A stretch of 8,170 nucleotides of DNA, taken from Streptomyces sp. NRRL B-1347. GTDB taxonomy: Bacteria; Actinomycetota; Actinomycetes; Streptomycetales; Streptomycetaceae. A program made the translations under genes and the position numbers. This document shows positions 6,601 through 8,170 of the stretch, piece by piece. Under the pieces are notes generated by a model. The model did no database searches. It saw nothing but the letters and a program-made list of their open reading frames with translations, and was not told the DNA's origin. How positions within the stretch are numbered: position 1 is the first letter of the stretch; the number at the start of each line of letters is the position of its first letter. Location of the stretch: assembly GCF_000720325.1 (NCBI RefSeq), contig NZ_JOJM01000147.1:1-8170 (forward strand), read 5' to 3'.

Positions 6601-8170
6601 ATCGAGCACTCGCCCTGCCGCAGCGCCTGCGCGGCCAGGTGCATCGCCACCAGGGACGACGAACACGCCGTGTCCACCGTGACCGCCGGGCCCTCGAAGC
6701 CGAAGGCGTACGACACCCGGCCCGACGCGACGCTGCCCGCCGTGGCGGTCGTGACGAAGCCTTCGAGCTCGTCGGGCATGTTGCTGAGGGACTCCAGGTA
6801 GTCGTGGATGGAGACGCCGGAGAAGACGCCGATGTCGGCGCCGCGTGCCGTGGTCGGGTCGATTCCGGCCCGTTCCAGGGCTTCCCAGGAGGTTTCGAGG
6901 AGCAGCCGCTGCTGCGGGTCCATGGCCAGGGCCTCGCGCGGGGAGATGCCGAAGAACCCGGCGTCGAAGAGCCCCGCACCCTCAAGGAACCCGCCCTGAC
7001 TGGCGTACGACGTACCGGCGTTGTCCGGGTCCGCGTCGAACAAGCCCTCCAGGTCCCAGCCCCGGTCGTCGGGGAAGTCCGACATGCCCTCGCGGCCCTC
7101 GCGCACCAGCCGCCACAGGCCGTCAGGGTCCGTCACCCCGCCGGGCAGTCGGCACGCCATCCCGACGATCGCGATCGGCTCGTCCGGGTCCGCGACGGCG
7201 TCCGCGGCCGGTGCGGCGGCGCCGTCCGCCGTGTCGCCCAGCTCCTCCCGCAGATGGCGGGCGAGCGCCACCGGGGTCGGGTAGTCGAAGATCAGGGTGG
7301 CGGGCAGTTTCACGCCGGTCGCCGCGCTCAGCCGGTTCCGCAGTTCGACCGCGGTCAGGGAGTCGAACCCGATGTCGCTGAATCCCCTTGTTCCCTGGGT
7401 CAGTTCGGGGCCGCTGAACCCGAGCACGCCGCCCGCCTCGCCCTGGACGAGGGACAGCAGGAGGTTCTCCTGCTCGGCCGGGGGCAGCCCGGCGAGGCGG
7501 CGGACCAGGCCGCCGCTGTCCCCGGCCGCCGCCCGTGCCACGCGGCGGCCCGCGCGGACGAGGCCGCGCAGCAGCTGCGGTACCTCGCCGCCCGCCGCCG
7601 CCTGGGTCCGCAGCGTGCGCAGGTCCAGCTTGATCGGCACGAGGAGCGCCTGGCCCGCGTGCAGGCCGATGTCGAAGACGGCCAGGCCCTCGGCCGGGGT
7701 CATCGCGAGGACGCCGCCGCGGCTCATCCGCGCCTGGTCGACGCTGCTGAGGTGCGCGGTCAGGCCAGCGGTCTGCTCCCACAGGCCCCAGGCCAGCGAG
7801 ATCCCGGGCAGGCCCGCCGCCCGGCGGCCGGACATGAGCCCGTCGAGGTAGGCGTTCGCCGCCGCGTAGTTGCCCTGGCCTGCCGACCCCATGAGCGCCG
7901 CGGCGGAAGAGAACACCACGAACGCGTCCAGTTCCAGGCCCAGTTCGCGGGTCAACTCGTCGAGGTGGCTGACCGCGTCCACCTTCGGCGCGAACACGCC
8001 CGCGAGGCGCTCCGGCGTCAGCGTCCCGATCACTCCGTCGTCGAGCACTCCGGCCATGTGGACGATGCCCGTCAGGGGGTGCTCGTCCGGTACGGCGGCC
8101 AGCAGGGCCCGGACCTGGTCGCGGTCGGACACGTCGCAGGCCACTACCGACACGACCGCGCCCTGCTCGG
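2856..8170 (-). CDS. Modular type I polyketide synthase, partial at its 5' end and prematurely terminated (KR-ACP-KS-AT-DH-broken KR)
   Basis: A cytoplasmic multienzyme that extends a polyketide chain. The frame is open through the right edge, so the true start is outside the window; the in-frame GTG at 8153 lies inside a KR domain and is not a start. About 1770 codons are visible. Counting from the right edge, the domains are: partial KR (1-181), ACP (220-310), KS (330-757), AT (857-1148), DH (1231-1508) and the first part of a KR (about 1520-1746). No enoylreductase lies between DH and KR. KS, AT and ACP catalytic residues are all present. After the KR motif LLLASRRGRDAE the protein stops resembling a KR and ends at a TGA at 2856-2858, while the rest of the KR, the ACP and the docking domain continue in another frame. 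Family, domain order and frame are clear; whether the truncation is biological is not. Confidence 0.93.
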   Translation of the reverse strand, partial: EQGAVVSVVACDVSDRDQVRALLAAVPDEHPLTGIVHMAGVLDDGVIGTLTPERLAGVFAPKVDAVSHLDELTRELGLELDAFVVFSSAAALMGSAGQGNYAAANAYLDGLMSGRRAAGLPGISLAWGLWEQTAGLTAHLSSVDQARMSRGGVLAMTPAEGLAVFDIGLHAGQALLVPIKLDLRTLRTQAAAGGEVPQLLRGLVRAGRRVARAAAGDSGGLVRRLAGLPPAEQENLLLSLVQGEAGGVLGFSGPELTQGTRGFSDIGFDSLTAVELRNRLSAATGVKLPATLIFDYPTPVALARHLREELGDTADGAAAPAADAVADPDEPIAIVGMACRLPGGVTDPDGLWRLVREGREGMSDFPDDRGWDLEGLFDADPDNAGTSYASQGGFLEGAGLFDAGFFGISPREALAMDPQQRLLLETSWEALERAGIDPTTARGADIGVFSGVSIHDYLESLSNMPDELEGFVTTATAGSVASGRVSYAFGFEGPAVTVDTACSSSLVAMHLAAQALRQGECSMALAGGVAVMGSPIGVLGMSRQRGLAADGRCKAYADGADGTVLSEGVGLVVLERLSVARERGHRVLAVIRGSAVNQDGASNGLTAPNGPSQQRVIRKALANAGLSPSEVDVVEGHGTGTTLGDPIETQALLATYGKGRDAEQPLRLGSLKSNIGHTQAAAGVSSVIKMVQALRHNVMPPTLHAQEPTHQVDWSAGAIELLTEPRDWARNGRPRRAGVSSFGISGTNAHLILEEAPEEPLSEEPASVGVVPVVVSARSAASLAGQAGRLASYVESGGGASLAGVAGALVTSRAALDERAVVVAGSNAEALGGLRALARGEDAAGVVSGKVAGSGVPGKVVWVFPGQGAQWAGMGRELLDASTVFAERIAECAAALESLVDWSLVDVLRGEVEPALLERVDVVQPASFAVMVGLASVWASVGVKPDAVLGHSQGEIAAACVAGALSLEDAVRVVALRSQAIAAELAGRGGMASVALSADEAAARLEEWAGRVEVAAVNGPSSVVVAGDAEALDEALEALAGDGVRTRRVAVDYASHTRHVEDIRDRLAEALAGVSAEAPVVPFYSTVTGSWVEDAGVLDGGYWYRNLRGQVGFGPAVADLLVQGHGVFVEVSAHPVLVQPVTEAVDESGADAVVTGSLRRDEGGLRRLLMSMAELFVRGVAVGWSAVLPGGAGVEIARVELPTYAFDHQHYWLKTAAQVTDAASLGQAAADHPLLGAVVRLPQSDGLVFTSRLSLRTHAWLADHRVGDVVLVPGTSLVELAVRAGDEAGCGVLDELVIGDPLVVPERGGVRVQVAVGGPGENGARTVEVYSQREDAGDEADAWTRHATGVLSAATDRSTGSGTGFDFTAWPPPGAEPVGIGEFYADLAEQGYAYGPAFQGVRAVWRRGEELFAEVALPEEQHKEAGRFGIHPALLDAALHAGEPGAAAEGVKELRQPLDWNGLVLHAAGASVLRARLVPAGPDAVSLEAADEAGGLVVTAESLTWREVSTDRPGAADTLVAQSLFGVVWTELPPTQGAITSLSWMPVAAADEVATLTDEVAAGAAAPMAAVLEAFGGGDGEELALSSHVLGVVQGWLNGAGLEESRLVVVTRGAVPAGEGAVTDPAAAAVWGLVRAAQAENPDRIVLLDLDPASDDAAGSVLDTVLGAVLATGEPQIAVRGTAFSAPRLVRVPAQAPDSQSVFTSEGTVLITGGTGSLGALVARHLVTRYGVRRLLLASRRGRDAEDAGAPGAGVRAEGGRGAASRRADA
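3645..4478 (-). other. Dehydratase (DH) domain with a variant HxxxGxxxxP motif
   Basis: Removes water from the 3-hydroxyacyl chain to give an alkene. It begins at DHPLLGAVV. The catalytic His lies in ADHRVGDVVLVPG (His codon 4377-4379), and the second catalytic Asp in HPALLDAALHA (codon 3861-3863, in a DxxxH context). YGPAFQG is also present. In the HxxxGxxxxP motif the His and Pro keep their spacing, but the glycine position holds Asp (codon 4365-4367); a Gly sits one residue earlier. Length is normal. It is probably a genuine DH; whether the Asp reduces activity is open. Confidence 0.9.
4725..5600 (-). other. Acyltransferase (AT) domain, predicted methylmalonyl-CoA specific
   Basis: Loads the extender unit onto the module's ACP. 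It begins at [12 protein letters not shown]. The nucleophile Ser is in GHSQGEIAAA (codon 5313-5315). Two classical fingerprints point to methylmalonyl-CoA: RVDVVQPASFAVMV ahead of the active site, and YASH (5001-5012) where malonyl-specific ATs carry HAFH. The post-AT linker ends near YAFDHQHYWL, just before the DH. The specificity call rests on family motifs, not on an experiment. Confidence 0.92.
5898..7181 (-). other. Ketosynthase (KS) domain of the complete module
   Basis: Performs decarboxylative condensation of the incoming chain with the extender unit. It begins at [15 protein letters not shown] and ends at [12 protein letters not shown], about 428 residues, a normal length. The triad is complete: Cys in DTACSSS (codon 6663-6665), His in EGHGTGT (6258-6260) and His in NIGHTQ (6138-6140). 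It is an extending KS, not a KSQ loading domain. It is nearly the same as the KS at 463-1749 in many blocks but differs sharply around FSGVSIHDYLESL and MGSPIGVLGMSRQRG. Confidence 0.95.
5898..7181 (-). repeat. KS direct repeat, copy 2
   Basis: Partner of the repeat at 463-1749. The AT segment to its left (5433-5600) also matches 1-168, at offset 5432, so the repeated unit continues past the left edge. The intervening KS-AT linkers are much less alike. Confidence 0.9.
7239..7512 (-). other. Acyl carrier protein (ACP) domain of the upstream module
   Basis: Carries the growing chain on a phosphopantetheine arm. The attachment Ser is in GFDSLTAVELRNRL (codon 7359-7361). The downstream segment LPATLIFDYPTPVALARHL is the typical last helix region of PKS ACPs. 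It is joined by an Ala/Asp-rich linker to the KS that follows in the same polypeptide. Confidence 0.93.
7625..8019 (-). repeat. KR direct repeat, copy 2 (partner at 2525-2930)
   Basis: The KR C-terminal halves of the two modules are strongly similar, for example FAPKVDAV.HLDELTRELGL and YAAANAYLDGLM in both. Near the right end the offset is 5089 bases, with 2916-2930 identical to 8005-8019. Similarity stops abruptly at 2930, although this copy continues as normal KR coding sequence to the right edge. That places the breakpoint of the damaged copy. Confidence 0.8.
7625..8170 (-). other. Ketoreductase (KR) domain, C-terminal part, B-type
   Basis: Reduces the beta-keto group of the ACP-bound chain with NADPH. 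The visible part begins at VVACDVSDRD and lacks the nucleotide-binding GGTG motif, which is beyond the right edge. The LDD motif (bases 8037-8045) is the known marker of B-type KRs, which make D-configured (R by common naming) 3-hydroxyls. The catalytic Ser of FSS, Tyr (codon 7866-7868) and Asn (codon 7854-7856) are all present, so it should be active. There is no proline five residues before the Tyr, which by the usual fingerprint favours the B1 subtype; that subtype call is tentative. Confidence 0.9.

Noticed and set aside
8151..8153. GTG at 8153 as the start of the upstream PKS gene.
   Set aside because: It lies in the KR motif VVSVVACDV, and the frame stays open with KR-like sequence (EQGAV) up to the right edge.

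Overview
The window is very GC-rich, with strong third-position G/C bias and long spurious open frames opposite the real genes. This points to an actinomycete, most likely Streptomyces or a relative. All supported coding sequence lies on the minus strand, so the genes read from base 8170 toward base 1. It is an internal piece of a cis-AT modular type I polyketide synthase (PKS) cluster. I cannot name the compound or the cluster from what is visible.

Layout in order of translation: (1) 8170 to about 7240, the end of one extension module, with a partial B-type ketoreductase (KR) and an acyl carrier protein (ACP). (2) 7181 to 1889, a KS-AT-DH-KR-ACP module followed by a C-terminal docking domain. 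The AT has methylmalonyl-type motifs. The KR of this module is broken near base 2930: about 60 codons of its middle are missing and the reading frame changes, so the frame entering from the right stops at 2856. The rest of the KR, the ACP and the docking domain continue uninterrupted in another frame to 1889. (3) 1888-1852, a 37-base gap with a weak ribosome binding site. (4) 1851 to the left edge, the next PKS subunit: an N-terminal docking coiled coil, a complete KS and the first part of an AT.

If intact, the first subunit would hand its chain from its last ACP to the KS of the second subunit through the docking pair that flanks the gap. The complete module would add a methylmalonyl-derived unit, reduce it and dehydrate it. 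As written, the first protein ends inside the KR and lacks the ACP and docking domain. This is either a real, recent inactivating deletion or an artefact of cloning, sequencing or assembly. I saw no new type of system, RNA gene, CRISPR array or mobile element. The points of interest are the KR lesion, a glycine-to-aspartate change in the DH active-site motif, and the mosaic repetition between modules.
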